From Rufibacter immobilis (GTDB lineage Bacteria > Bacteroidota > Bacteroidia > Cytophagales > Hymenobacteraceae), in assembly GCF_003721565.1 (NCBI RefSeq), contig NZ_RJJE01000017.1, positions 248,001 through 312,000 on the forward strand: a stretch of 64,000 bases of DNA, written 5' to 3'. Under the pieces are notes generated by a model. The model did no database searches and was not told where the DNA came from. It worked only from the letters and a program-made list of their open reading frames with translations. This document shows positions 31,768 through 41,413 of the stretch, piece after piece. Both the position numbers and the translations under genes were made by a program. The first letter of the stretch is position 1; each line of letters opens with the position of its first letter.

Positions 31768-34701
31768 TTACCACTTCCACAGCTTTCCTATGAGAACTCC
31801 TTCCTCCCCGTACAGCCGGAGTATGTAAGTGCCAGCCGCATGGCCGCCGATCTCCAGGTCAACACTGCCGGCGTTTGGCGCGATGTTGATGCGTTGCAGC
31901 ACTCTTCCACGCACATCAGATAGTTCTGCCCTGCCGTACCTCCCTGCCCTAAAGCGTGCTTTTACTGTCTCACCAGCGGGGTTAGGGAAGAGAACCAGCC
32001 GGTCTTCGGTTGAGGTATGGAGCACGGCTTTGATACTGAACCGCTCCCTACTCCCGTCGTAGTCTTCCTGCTCCAGCCTGTAATAATTCACCCCAGGCTC
32101 AGGCGTTTCATCCCAGTAGGAATAATCCTGCTTGGCGGAGGTATTTCCCGCCGCCGGTATTCTGCACATCTCCACAAACTGCCTTCCATCTGTTGACCGG
32201 TAGAGGATGAATTCTTTGCTGTTTATTTCGGCGGCCGTTTGCCAGGTAAGCTTGGTTCGTCCTCCCTGGACCTGAGCCGTGAATTGGATCAGCTTGACGG
32301 GGAGTGGATCGTTCGCCTGCCATTCAAAGGCGCCCATATCCACCAAATTATTGGAGAGGCGCCCATGGCCGGCCAGGTCGGTGGCAAGTCCTGGCATCAG
32401 GTATCCGTTGTCGCCGGCGTCAATAGCGGGGCTAAGCGGCTGGAGCGAATAGTTGCCGGCTGCGCTTAATCCGGGGGACAGAGGCGAAGCGAAGAGGGGG
32501 GAAGTGGCGCCGGGGATGTTGCCGTTGGCGGTGTCGGTGCGGCCCTGCACCAGGCTGTGTGACACCTGGGCGGTACCCGAATAAATATACAGACCACTCT
32601 CCCCGTAGCCGCTGCTGTTGCCGTGGAGGATGCTGTTGCGGATAGCTACCGGGCCGCCCGACTGATAGATGCCGGCCCCTTCATATTTGGCTTTGTTCCC
32701 CGCAATGGTGACATTGGTCAGGATGGGTTGAGAGTCTCTGGTGTATATCCCTCCAGCGCCATTAGCTGATAGGTTGCCGCTGATGAGCACATTGTTTAAC
32801 TGCGGTGAGGAATTCTCAAAATGAAAACCGGCCCCTTCAGCAGTTGCCTCGTTGCCAGACACCGTGACGTGGGTGAGCGTGGGGGAGGAATTTGTCAGAT
32901 GCCCCCCTCCGCCGTACATTGCCCTGTTGCCACTGATAATTAGGTTTGAGAGCGTGGGGGAAACATTTAAATTATACATCCCGCCCCCAAAGCCTGAATT
33001 GCCCCCCGTGAGGGTGAAGCCATCCAGGACAGCATGCGGGGTTAGCCCGTTCTTCTCGTTGCGCAGAACACTGTTGCCGTTCCCCTTCAGAATAGAGAGG
33101 TTGGCTCTGTGGTCCCGCTCTGCCAGTGTCTGCTCGGTGCCGCTGAACCCGCCGTAGACTTTCACACCCTCCTTCATGGAGAAGGAGCCTCCAGAATTGG
33201 GCTGGTACTCCCCGGCCGCCACCCAGATCTGGTCCCCGGCGGCAGAGGCGTTGATCATGGCTTTTAGGTCACCGGAGGCCAGTGCCCAAGAACTGCCGTC
33301 CCCGGTGCCCCCCACCTTCACGTAACGAATGGAGGCAGGGGCTGTCTGGTTTTCATAAGGCCCCAGGTCAACGTTACTGTTGTTGAAGCGGCGCGGCTTC
33401 CCGTCCAGATCAGTGGTAATGGAAGACAAGTCTGGGATCTGGCCCGAGTCCAGGAAGGTGTTGTTGCCCGCGTTGATGGCTGGACTGCCGCGGAAAAGCC
33501 TGTAGTCACCGGCCTGTGGGTTCACGAAACGCGGGTCAGTAGTACCGGGTAGGTTACCGTCCGTGCCGCCGGCAACGCCCTGTGCCAAGCTATACGCAAG
33601 GGTAGTCTGGGAACCGGAGCTGTTGTAGATACCGCTTTCGCCGGAGGAATTGGTGTTCCCGTGGAGGATGCTGTTGCGGATACTGGCCGAGGTGATAACG
33701 CCATCGTAGGCGCCGTTGTAAAGGGCTCCTCCCTGACCTGCCGCTGTGTTACCGCTGATGGTGACGTGGGTTAGTACTGGCCAGGAGGCGGAGTTGAAGA
33801 GGCCACCTCCGTGGTTGCGTTCGGCTATGTTGCCTGTCACAAGAGCATTGGTAAGCACAGGTGAGGAGTCGTAGCTGTAGATGCCTCCGCCGGCGAAGGT
33901 ACCGATGTTATTGCTGACAGTGATATAGGATAACAATGGATTTGAATCCCTGTTGTAGATGGCCCCACCGTTGGTAGCGCTGTTGCCCCTGAGGGTGGTG
34001 TGGGTGATGCGCGGAGAAGAATTGCTCTGGTTATTGATACCCCCGCCCCGTACGTCGGCCGCGTTGGCGGTCACAGTGAGTTGGGATAGGCCGGGGGAAG
34101 AAGCCGCCAAGAAAATACCGCCGCCATAGGATCTATAAATAGATTGGCCGTTGACGGTGATGCTGCCTGATCCGAAGGCATACCCGCCCGTAATGGTAAA
34201 GCCGCTAAGCTCAGCACTGCCCACATTACCCACAGAAATGACTATGTGGTGGGCGTTCTCTATATGCTTGTCAAAGCTGCCGGGCAGATCATCTCCGTTG
34301 TAGTCTCCGCTGAGCACAGTTGAATTGGCCATGGAGTTACGCTGAGCAAGTTGAGTCTCTGTACCGGTAAATCCGCCGTAGATTTTCACGTCTGCCTTGA
34401 GGACAAAGGCATTGTCGCGGTTATTAGGAGTTAAGGTGCCTAAGGCATCGGCTTTGCGGTTGGGCTTGTAGATGCCCTTTGCCACCCAAACTTGGTGGTT
34501 TGCTGAAGAGGCATTGATCATTGCCTGTAGGTCTCCTGAGGCCAGAGCCCAGGAACTGCCGTTACCGGTGCCCCCTGGTTTTACGTAACGAATTGTCTGT
34601 GCCAGAACAGGTCCGGCGACCAACCATAAGGAAAAAAAGAGTAGGGATTTGAATAAGGGGCTGAATGCGTGGAGATGGGGGATGAGTCGGCCTTTGGACA
34701 T
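31768..34701 (-). CDS. T9SS-secreted right-handed beta-helix protein with internal duplication
   Basis: A 977-residue exported protein. Residues 1-35 are a signal peptide ending GPVLAQ. Two homologous modules follow, each beginning with nearly the same block (RYVKPGGTGNGSSWALASGD near residue 38 and RYVKVGGTGDGSSWALASGD near residue 458), then many NxSxxxLTHVTVSGN-type coils of a parallel beta-helix with GGGIY/GGAIY turns, and each ends with a choice-of-anchor-Q-like block (AINAGNNTFL / AIDAGDNGYL). Residues about 800-890 are a fibronectin-like region (TKLTWQTAAEINSKEF). Residues about 900-977 are a Por secretion tail (LFPNPAGETVKARF, AAGTYILRLYGEEG). It is probably surface-attached and may bind or cleave polysaccharide. 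It converges with the regulator gene. Confidence 0.9.
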   Translation of the reverse strand: MSKGRLIPHLHAFSPLFKSLLFFSLWLVAGPVLAQTIRYVKPGGTGNGSSWALASGDLQAMINASSANHQVWVAKGIYKPNRKADALGTLTPNNRDNAFVLKADVKIYGGFTGTETQLAQRNSMANSTVLSGDYNGDDLPGSFDKHIENAHHIVISVGNVGSAELSGFTITGGYAFGSGSITVNGQSIYRSYGGGIFLAASSPGLSQLTVTANAADVRGGGINNQSNSSPRITHTTLRGNSATNGGAIYNRDSNPLLSYITVSNNIGTFAGGGIYSYDSSPVLTNALVTGNIAERNHGGGLFNSASWPVLTHVTISGNTAAGQGGALYNGAYDGVITSASIRNSILHGNTNSSGESGIYNSSGSQTTLAYSLAQGVAGGTDGNLPGTTDPRFVNPQAGDYRLFRGSPAINAGNNTFLDSGQIPDLSSITTDLDGKPRRFNNSNVDLGPYENQTAPASIRYVKVGGTGDGSSWALASGDLKAMINASAAGDQIWVAAGEYQPNSGGSFSMKEGVKVYGGFSGTEQTLAERDHRANLSILKGNGNSVLRNEKNGLTPHAVLDGFTLTGGNSGFGGGMYNLNVSPTLSNLIISGNRAMYGGGGHLTNSSPTLTHVTVSGNEATAEGAGFHFENSSPQLNNVLISGNLSANGAGGIYTRDSQPILTNVTIAGNKAKYEGAGIYQSGGPVAIRNSILHGNSSGYGESGLYIYSGTAQVSHSLVQGRTDTANGNIPGATSPLFASPLSPGLSAAGNYSLQPLSPAIDAGDNGYLMPGLATDLAGHGRLSNNLVDMGAFEWQANDPLPVKLIQFTAQVQGGRTKLTWQTAAEINSKEFILYRSTDGRQFVEMCRIPAAGNTSAKQDYSYWDETPEPGVNYYRLEQEDYDGSRERFSIKAVLHTSTEDRLVLFPNPAGETVKARFRAGRYGRAELSDVRGRVLQRINIAPNAGSVDLEIGGHAAGTYILRLYGEEGVLIGKLWKW

Positions 34702-35592
34702 ATTGAAGGGGTATACTGTGATTGAACTTTATAATGTATAAGAAGATAGCCCCTGGGGGTATATAGGTTCCTGTTGGCAGGTAAACATGAGAGTTTAGGT
34801 TTGCAAAAGCCGCTGTTTGGGTTGCTAAAGCAAAAATGGAGCGGCTAAGGCTGGTTGTACTTAGCTTAAACTAAGATTTTCTTGGAGACAAAAGTAAGAT
34901 GTGGCGTATGCTTAAAGTATTTTGCTTAAGCCGTATTTGTCTCCGTTTTTAATCCGAGACAAATTTCTCTCTATGTAAACCACAAGATAGATTCATTTGC
35001 ATAGCTGTCAATATTTGGTAGCTTGGGTGCGAGCTGAGGGAAGAAGAGATAATTGACTAAAAGTGAATTTATCAATGGTTGTACATTGGGAAAAAATCTA
35101 GCAGCATATTGACAGTGCTTAAGAGTGGGGACCTTGTTAAAGCTAAAATTTTATAATTTAACAATGAATTATCCTGTTTAATGCCTTCGTTAAAATTCTA
35201 AATAGTTGGTGCAACTTCTTAGAGAGCCTGCCCCTATTGCTTCAGAACTCCAATGGGTAAGCCTTTGAATGGAATGACTAAACAGAACAACTGCTAACAA
35301 AAGAGATTACTAGCTATTAGTAACAGTATGAAGGCGGTAGATCATGTTCTTTAAATAGTAATAGCCTCAATCAATGATTTGATATAGCGCCACGTCAATT
35401 AACAGATGTGTAAGGAAATAGAAGTTTCTGAATACCAATCAAGAGTAAGGAGCTTAGCTTTGATAGCGTAGCAGATACATCATTTCAAACGTCATCTCTG
35501 TGAGTAGCTGAGATAAACTTATATATTGAGCTTTTATCCAACAAATGCTATTGCGTAGATTGCTACCGGTAGCATATCTCTATAACATAATC
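34702..35592. other. Long AT-rich intergenic region
   Basis: About 890 bp with no ORF that looks coding, no repeat-family member and no clear promoter. It separates the divergent beta-helix protein (minus) and acyltransferase (plus). Confidence 0.4.
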
Positions 35593-36717
35593 ATGCATAA
35601 GCTTAAATTAGCCCCAGTTAATCTGAAAGGCAGCCTCAGCCTTCAGAATACAAAACAACACTTTGTCATACTAGATGGGTTACGGGGAATTGCGGCATTG
35701 GCGGTGGTGGTTTTTCATTTCATGGAGTGGATTTTCCCAGACCCCAGCAAGAACTTCATTGGGCATGGCTTCCTGGCCGTAGACTTCTTTTTCTGCTTGT
35801 CTGGGTTTGTCATCGGGTACGCCTATGACGACCGCCTCGGGAAAATGGGCGTGTTGGAGTTCTTCAAGTCAAGGTTGATCAGGCTGCACCCATTAGTGGT
35901 TTTAGGTTCTGTATTGGGTTTGTTGGCGTATCTTCTTGATCCATTCGCCATCTATACAGAAGAGTTGGGTACAGGTAAACTTTTCCTATTGTTTCTCTGC
36001 TCCATCTTTCTAATTCCCTTCCCAGTGATGAAAGACCGGGCTTTCAATCTGTTTGGCCTTAATGCACTTTCTTGGTCATTGTTCTGGGAATATATAGCCA
36101 ATATTGTGTATGGCGTTTTCCTCTACAAGCTACCCCGTCGCTATTTAGCCACTCTGACTGCACTGGCGGCGGTTGCTCTTTGCCTTGTTGGATACAGGGC
36201 CGGTAACCTCTTAGGAGGCTGGTCTGGGGAGAGTTTCTGGGATGGCTGTGCCCGGGTTTCGTACTCATTCTCGGCCGGTTTATTGGTCTACCGCTTTAAC
36301 TGGATCATCAAAAACAGGCTGGGGTTTGTAGGCTTGGCCCTCTTGCTGTCGCTGGCTTTTGTAATGCCGCAGTTTGGTCAATGGAATTGGGTGGCAGAGG
36401 CACTGATTGTGCTGTTCTACTTCCCATTGCTTGTGGCTCTGGGAGCTGGCTCCAGTTTGCCATCAGGTCTGAAGAAACTCTGTGTTTTCTCTGGTGCTAT
36501 TTCTTACCCCCTCTACATGACGCATTATGCCATTATGTGGATCTTTGGGAATTACTACACTAACTACAAGCCCGGTTCAACTGAGCTGTTCTTTATTGTG
36601 TCCATAGGTACCATTCTGTTGGTAGGGGCTGCTTATATCGTGATGAAAGTGTATGATATCCCGGTAAGGAAGTTCCTCAGAAGGAGATTGCGCACACTTA
36701 AGAACCCCTCCGCATAG
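35593..36717 (+). CDS. Acyltransferase family 3 (OafA/YrhL-like)
   Basis: 374 residues with about ten transmembrane segments. The N-terminal signature LDGLRGIAALAVVVFHFMEW includes the conserved histidine (in FHF), and GHGFLAVDFFFCLSGFVIGY follows, as in O-acetyltransferases that modify lipopolysaccharide, peptidoglycan or exopolysaccharide at the inner membrane. FFKSRLIRLHPL is also typical. The acceptor cannot be predicted. An ATG at 35545 would add 16 residues; 35593 is chosen because the family motif begins soon afterwards. It stands alone between two gene-poor AT-rich regions. Confidence 0.9.
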   Translation: MHKLKLAPVNLKGSLSLQNTKQHFVILDGLRGIAALAVVVFHFMEWIFPDPSKNFIGHGFLAVDFFFCLSGFVIGYAYDDRLGKMGVLEFFKSRLIRLHPLVVLGSVLGLLAYLLDPFAIYTEELGTGKLFLLFLCSIFLIPFPVMKDRAFNLFGLNALSWSLFWEYIANIVYGVFLYKLPRRYLATLTALAAVALCLVGYRAGNLLGGWSGESFWDGCARVSYSFSAGLLVYRFNWIIKNRLGFVGLALLLSLAFVMPQFGQWNWVAEALIVLFYFPLLVALGAGSSLPSGLKKLCVFSGAISYPLYMTHYAIMWIFGNYYTNYKPGSTELFFIVSIGTILLVGAAYIVMKVYDIPVRKFLRRRLRTLKNPSA

Positions 36718-37036
36718 AATGGGAAGCATTTACTAGGCCGGAGGATTCAGCGGGAGCATTAAACTACAATTATGGAATTCTTGCCATATGAGGGAAATAG
36801 GCGGCCGGTTCTTTTTAACCTGAAGAATGCAATGTCTTCATGATAGAACTAACCGACTCTTCAGTTTTTATTTCTGAAGTTCATTCCCCCTTGATCCAGA
36901 ATTCTTGTAATCTATCATTTGTCACTTAGGGGGTTATGAGTTATAAATTGAGTTGCCCACTTTAGAAGTACTTATAAATCTGGGAACTTGAAAAATCAAA
37001 GATGGGGAGTTATGGAAGATTGATTGCCCTATACCT
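36718..37036. other. Intergenic region
   Basis: About 320 bp between the acyltransferase and the AraC regulator, AT-rich. I see no gene, repeat or recognisable promoter in it. Confidence 0.4.
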
Positions 37037-37771
37037 ATGACATATAAAGAGGTAAAACCATATTTCGCATTAGAACCCTATATTCATTCCTACTGGGAGT
37101 TGAAAGGTGATAATAGCGACAGGCAATGGGAGCGAATCTTCCCTGACGGATGCGCGGGTTTGGTTTTCAATGCCGGGGATTCCTGTCTCACCGATAATGG
37201 GACAACTGTAATGGATTATGGTAAAACCTATGTGGTAGGAGCAATGTCCTCCTATAAGGACAATTTTATTGAAGGACACACGCATTTGTTTGGAGTATGC
37301 CTAAAGCCCGGCGCTTTCTCCAATTTTTATAGCTATGCTCCGCAACATGAACTGACAAATAAAACCATTCAGCTGGAAAAAGCGCATTCGTTTGATATAG
37401 ACAAGTTCAATAATAACCCGGTACAATATCTAAATACTTTTTTTACACGCAGGTTTCAAAACAAGATTGGACCCTTGCAAGCGGTTCTTGATGACATCCA
37501 TCAGTCCAAGGGTCAATTAAGCGTCACAGAAATAGCTAAAAGGAATTCCATATCTATAAGACAGGTAGAACGCACGTTTAAAACCCATATAGGCCTTACG
37601 CTAAAAGAATATGCCAACATTGTTCGTTTTCAGCACGCGTTGAGCCTCATCAAAAGCTCAGGCAGTAAGCGAAGTTTGCTGGACATTGCGTTGGAGTGCG
37701 GGTTTTACGACCATTCACATCTTACCAATGAAATCAGACGCAACACCGGGCGCGTGCCGTCACAACTTTAA
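37037..37771 (+). CDS. AraC-family transcriptional regulator
   Basis: 244 residues. The N-terminal 130 residues form the small cupin-like sensory domain found in many Bacteroidota AraC proteins (YKEVKPYFALEPYIHSYWEL, RIFPDGCAGLVFN, FGVCLKPGAFSNF). Residues about 155-240 are the double HTH: SVTEIAKRNSISIRQVERTF for the first and LLDIALECGFYDHSHLTNEI for the second, ending RVPSQL. The next gene, 77 bp downstream, encodes a DHFR-like reductase, so the two are probably cotranscribed. Inducer unknown. Confidence 0.9.
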   Translation: MTYKEVKPYFALEPYIHSYWELKGDNSDRQWERIFPDGCAGLVFNAGDSCLTDNGTTVMDYGKTYVVGAMSSYKDNFIEGHTHLFGVCLKPGAFSNFYSYAPQHELTNKTIQLEKAHSFDIDKFNNNPVQYLNTFFTRRFQNKIGPLQAVLDDIHQSKGQLSVTEIAKRNSISIRQVERTFKTHIGLTLKEYANIVRFQHALSLIKSSGSKRSLLDIALECGFYDHSHLTNEIRRNTGRVPSQL

Positions 37772-37848
37772 ATTGTCGTTTTTTTCCAAAGCAGAAATGA
37801 AGGCCCCATTCTATTATTGCAGGATAATTAACCCATACATAAAGAACA

Positions 37849-38391
37849 ATGAGACACTTATCCCTTTTCATCGCGGCAAGTTTGGACGGTTACATTGCCA
37901 AGCCTGATGATGACCTCAGCTTCTTAAAATTGGTAGAGAAAGAAGGCGAAGATTATGGTTACGCAGACTTCACGTCAGAAATTGACACCATCATTATTGG
38001 TAGAAAAACCTATGATTGGGTGGATAGGGAAATAGGTGCCGCTCACTATGACAATGGCGAAAGGGACGTGTATGTTATAACACGAACGGAAAGGCCAAGT
38101 GTGGGCAGAACACAATTTTATACCGGAGATCTGACCGAATTAGTGCAACAGCTAAAGAGCGGTGACGGAAAAAATATCTATTGTGATGGCGGGGCAGAAG
38201 TGATCAACGAACTTTTAAGAAACGATTTAGTAGATGAGTTTATCATTTCAATCGTGCCGGTACTGCTAGGTGATGGAACAAGGCTGTTCAAATATGGAAG
38301 ACCGGAACAAATCCTTGAGTTTATAACCGCAAAAACATTTGATACAGGATTAACGCAGCTGCGATACAGGAGAAGAAAATATGAAATCTGA
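37849..38391 (+). CDS. Dihydrofolate reductase / RibD C-terminal family protein
   Basis: 180 residues with the DHFR-like fold of the YyaP/YwjB group: SLFIAASLDGYIAKPDDDLS at the start, DTIIIGRKTYDWV (NADPH region), IYCDGGAEVINELLRNDLVD and ISIVPVLLGDGTRLF. These small reductases are not the housekeeping FolA; the natural substrate is unknown. It follows the AraC regulator in the same direction and ends before a terminator whose stem matches that of tRNA-Glu. Confidence 0.9.
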   Translation: MRHLSLFIAASLDGYIAKPDDDLSFLKLVEKEGEDYGYADFTSEIDTIIIGRKTYDWVDREIGAAHYDNGERDVYVITRTERPSVGRTQFYTGDLTELVQQLKSGDGKNIYCDGGAEVINELLRNDLVDEFIISIVPVLLGDGTRLFKYGRPEQILEFITAKTFDTGLTQLRYRRRKYEI

Positions 38392-38402
38392 AGGAGAAAA
38401 AT

Positions 38403-38436
38403 AAAAAGCCTCTCAGCATGAACTGAGAGGCTTTTT
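38403..38436. terminator. Terminator after DHFR-like gene
   Basis: AAAAAGCCTCTCAG, loop CATGAA, CTGAGAGGCTTTTT. Its stem is nearly the same as that of the tRNA-Glu terminator at 43585-43618. Confidence 0.9.
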
Positions 38437-38438
38437 AG

Positions 38439-38465
38439 TAGACCGTGGGAGTGAATTATCAAACC
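38439..38465 (-). pseudogene. Decayed tRNA-Glu 3'-end remnant (possible old att site)
   Basis: TAGACCGTGGGAGTGAAT followed by TATCAAACC resembles the 3' end of the tRNA-Glu at 43623 (TAGTCCGTAGGGGAATCGAA) in the same orientation and at the same distance from a near-identical terminator. On the minus strand the acceptor 3' strand reads ACGGTCTA against ACGGACTA in the intact gene, and the T-arm is partly preserved. Confidence 0.5.
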
Positions 38466-38467
38466 TT

Positions 38468-38701
38468 ATCCACAGTGATTTGGCGCTCTAGAGTGATTTT
38501 TTAGAATAAAGGAGAGGAGGTTTAATCTTCTAAGGGAGGCTTGCTGGGCATAAGAGTCGTTATTTGCTTTACATAAGGGTCATCATAAGGCTCTATATAT
38601 CATGATATGTTAATTTTGGCCAGATTCGTATTGCGTTTCGCTTCTGGGGCTGAGAGGCTTTTTTATGGTGCGCTCGTGATTGCCTTCCTAACCTGGGGGT
38701 G
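38468..38701. other. Gap before AraC regulator
   Basis: It contains GGGGCTGAGAGGCTTTTTT at 38647-38665, another half of the tRNA-Glu-type terminator stem. Otherwise nothing recognisable. Confidence 0.35.
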
Positions 38702-39598
38702 TCAGTTAAATGACTGTCGAAACTCCAGAGGTGACATCTCGGTTTTCTTCTTGAAAAGCGTGCTGAATGACTGTGCATGTTCAAAGCCCAAAGCATAAGC
38801 GATTTCGCTCACCGACAGATTGGTGGTGGATAGTTTCTCTTTTGCTTTTTCAATCAACTTCCCGTGGATATGTTGCTGAGTGTTCTGTCCGGTATGCAGG
38901 CGCAGGAAATCACTCAGGTAGTTTGGCGACAGGTTCATGCGTTCCGCAATGCGCTGTACCGTCAAAAGCCCCTGTTGCATGGTAGAATCAGTATTAAAGT
39001 ACTCCTCCACCAAAAGTTCAAATTTAGCAAGCAGTTGATGGTTGTGATTTTTGCGGGTGATGAACTGCCGCTCATAAAAGCGGTTGGAATAGGTAAGCAG
39101 CAATTCAATCTGTGATAGTATAATTTCTTGCGTGTGTTTATCTATATGCTGGCATTCTTTGTCAATCTTGCTGAGTATAGAAATAAGATCATCTTCTTCC
39201 TCAGCGGAAAGGTGCAGCGCCTCGTGGACTGCGTAAGAGAAGAAACCATAATCTTTGATAGAGTTTGCCAAAGAATGAGCCAGCAAAAAAAACGGATGGA
39301 AGATGAGCAGATAGCCCGATCCGCATTCTGTCTGCTGCAGATCCAGATACTGCACCTGGTTGGGTGCCGTAAAACTCAGTACCCCATTGTCATAATCGTA
39401 GTGTTGCTGACCATACCTAATTTTACTCTTGGCTTCCCTTTTCAAGGCTACGCAATAGAACCGGTTTACAAAACCGTTCCAAACCTTGTCTTCCAGGAAA
39501 ACGCTTTCCGCCAGATTAATGACACTCACCAGCGGATGGCGGGGCTCGGGCAAAGACAGTAACCGGTGGAACTCCGATACAGAATTGATGGCGTTCAT
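38702..39598 (-). CDS. AraC-family transcriptional regulator
   Basis: 298 residues. The N-terminal 180 residues form a cupin-like sensor (GVLSFTAPNQVQYLDLQ, GYLLIFHPFFLLAHSLA). The C-terminal AraC HTH contains VQRIAERMNLSPNYLSDFLR and SVSEIAYALGFEHAQSFSTL, ending MSPLEFRQSFN. It lies 73 bp downstream of the aldo/keto reductase in the same direction and may be cotranscribed with, or regulate, that gene. This pairing of AraC regulator and oxidoreductase is common in Bacteroidota. Confidence 0.92.
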   Translation of the reverse strand: MNAINSVSEFHRLLSLPEPRHPLVSVINLAESVFLEDKVWNGFVNRFYCVALKREAKSKIRYGQQHYDYDNGVLSFTAPNQVQYLDLQQTECGSGYLLIFHPFFLLAHSLANSIKDYGFFSYAVHEALHLSAEEEDDLISILSKIDKECQHIDKHTQEIILSQIELLLTYSNRFYERQFITRKNHNHQLLAKFELLVEEYFNTDSTMQQGLLTVQRIAERMNLSPNYLSDFLRLHTGQNTQQHIHGKLIEKAKEKLSTTNLSVSEIAYALGFEHAQSFSTLFKKKTEMSPLEFRQSFN

Positions 39599-39670
39599 AA
39601 CACTACTTTAGATAACACAAATTATAAAAATAACGGCTGCATTGTCAAAAATGCAGCCGCGGGGAAAGAA

Positions 39671-40675
39671 TCAATCAATTAGCCCCATGCTGAACTCATC
39701 ATATGGTTTACCGGTATCTGTACCCAGCGGCACAATGCTCTCCAGCTTGGACAGGTCTGCTCCGCTTAGCTGGATAGCGGTGGCCGCCATGTTCTGCTCC
39801 AGGTATTTTCTCCGCTTGGTGCCCGGGATGGGTAAGATGTCCTTACTCATGATCCAGGCCAACGCCAACTGGGAAGGTGTAACGTTTTTCTCTCCCGCCA
39901 AGGTCTCAATAGCATTGACTAACTCTAAGTTCTTGTAGAAGTGGGCTTCCTGAAAGCGAGGGATTGCGCGGCGGAAATCGTTCTCCGGCAGGTCATCTAT
40001 GCTACGGATCTGGCCAGACAAAAAGCCGCGGCCCAGCGGTGAATAGGCCACGAAACCTATGCCCAGATCATATAAGATTTGCAATACCCCCCGTGCTTCC
40101 ACGGTGCGCTCAAACAACGAGTATTCACTTTGTACGGCGGTGATGGGGTGCACCGCATGCGCCCTTCTTACCGTTTCTGAGGAAACCTCTGACAACCCGA
40201 TATAGCCCACTTTCCCTTCTTTCACCAGCTCGCCCATGGCGGTAACCGTTTCCTCTATAGGGGTGTTCTTGTCAAGCCGGTGCAGGTAATACAAGTCTAT
40301 ATAATCTGTGTTGAGGTTTTTAAGGGAACGTTCCACCGCTTTTTTCACATATTCCCTTTTGCCGTTGATTGCCCAGGTCACCTTGTTGTCATCGTCTATT
40401 TCCCAACCGAATTTGGTAGCGATGATGTACCTGCTGCGATTGCCCTTGATGGCTTTCGCGATAAGCTGCTCATTCTTTAGCGGTCCATACAAGTCTGCCG
40501 TGTCTAAAAAGTTACCGCCCAGCTCAAGGGACCGGTGGATGGTGGCAATGGCTTCCTGCTCGTCTGCCTCGCCGTACATATTTCCTTCTTCAAAGCCGGT
40601 CATGCCCATGCACCCCAAGCCGATACTTGGCACAACCAAACCCTGGCTTCCCAATGTCATTTTCTTTATTTCCAT
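39671..40675 (-). CDS. Aldo/keto reductase
   Basis: 334 residues, a TIM-barrel NADPH-dependent carbonyl reductase. Signatures: GLGCMGMTGFEEG, GGNFLDTADLYGPLKNEQLI (catalytic Asp/Tyr), ATKFGW (catalytic Lys), DLYYLHRLD (catalytic His) and PIPGTKRRKYLEQN (cofactor loop, AKR13-like). The substrate is unknown; members detoxify aldehydes such as methylglyoxal. Adjacent ATGs at 40678 and 40675 are equivalent. GAACTTTG just upstream on the minus strand resembles a -7 element with one mismatch. Confidence 0.93.
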   Translation of the reverse strand: MEIKKMTLGSQGLVVPSIGLGCMGMTGFEEGNMYGEADEQEAIATIHRSLELGGNFLDTADLYGPLKNEQLIAKAIKGNRSRYIIATKFGWEIDDDNKVTWAINGKREYVKKAVERSLKNLNTDYIDLYYLHRLDKNTPIEETVTAMGELVKEGKVGYIGLSEVSSETVRRAHAVHPITAVQSEYSLFERTVEARGVLQILYDLGIGFVAYSPLGRGFLSGQIRSIDDLPENDFRRAIPRFQEAHFYKNLELVNAIETLAGEKNVTPSQLALAWIMSKDILPIPGTKRRKYLEQNMAATAIQLSGADLSKLESIVPLGTDTGKPYDEFSMGLID

Positions 40676-40949
40676 CATGCTGATTTTTTATAGGTCAAAG
40701 TTCGCTATGGTTATACTATTGGATGTAGGCAAAGCCCTGAACCTTGTATGCAAATCAAGGGTGCTGTGAAATGTGGGGACGAATGAGCTCTAACGACGCC
40801 AAAGGTGAGCCGCGGGTGTCAAATGTGGGCTGGTTTGTGGCAAGCCCCGTGCATGGCCGCAAAGAGCTTTTTAGTGCTGTTGCCGCTTACATAATGCTGT
40901 GCGGAAGAGTTCTTAAACTTTTTTCGCCCCTTTTTATTCTTCATTTTAC

Positions 40950-40988
40950 TTTTTTGGGCTTCTTTTCCAGAAAGTAGGCCAGAACCAG
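40950..40988 (+). repeat. Class II 39-bp repeat, diverged
   Basis: Right half CCAGAAAGTAGGCCAGAACC fits the class II consensus and the length is 39 bp; the left arm is eroded. It is the only family member I find between 28.8 and 46.3 kb. Confidence 0.6.
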
Positions 40989-41164
40989 TTTCTATGTTAT
41001 CCATTTTCTGTCGTCGGCTCGTTTGGCTAAAATAAGGCCGGAAATTCAAACATAAAGACGGGCTGTACGCGTCGCTGATAATTTCATTCACTCGAACGCA
41101 GTGGCCATTCCTCTTTTACTTCTTTTACTGGTCAGAGTAGGGCAGTGTTCCAAACTTCTGCTAA

Positions 41165-41304
41165 GGTAATCAGTTCTTTTGCTGATTACCTTTGGTGGCT
41201 TTAACCACCCCAAAAGTTTTTCTTCTTGCTTTTACAGAGGGCGTCCCTGCTTGTGCTCTTTTTACCAAAACGGCTATTCCTTTCTGCTGAGAGGAATAGC
41301 CGTT
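41165..41304. other. Three consecutive hairpins
   Basis: GGTAATCAG/CTGATTACC (41165-41173, 41182-41190), GGTGG/CCACC (41194-41209) and AACGGCTATTCC/GGAATAGCCGTT (41269-41280, 41293-41304), all perfect. The first and last could be terminators or a structured RNA downstream of the NmrA-family gene. Confidence 0.6.
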
Positions 41305-41413
41305 GGGCTCCCTTGCGAAGTGAATAACCCCGGCATTGGCTTACTCAGGCATGGGACTTGAGATACTTGTTATAGACTTAATCTTGGCAAATGCTACTAT
41401 CTTATTAAATAAG

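Larger units (their letters stand above)
40676..41413. other. Long intergenic region with repeat and hairpins
   Basis: About 740 bp between two minus-strand genes. It contains one diverged class II repeat (40950-40988) and three hairpins (41165-41304). A 90-residue minus-strand frame at 40819-41091 runs through the repeat and is low-complexity Lys-rich, so I do not call it a gene. Confidence 0.5.

Noticed and set aside
40819-41091. 90-residue minus-strand ORF between aldo/keto reductase and NmrA-like genes
   Set aside because: Lys-rich low-complexity translation that runs through a class II repeat; no protein-like pattern.
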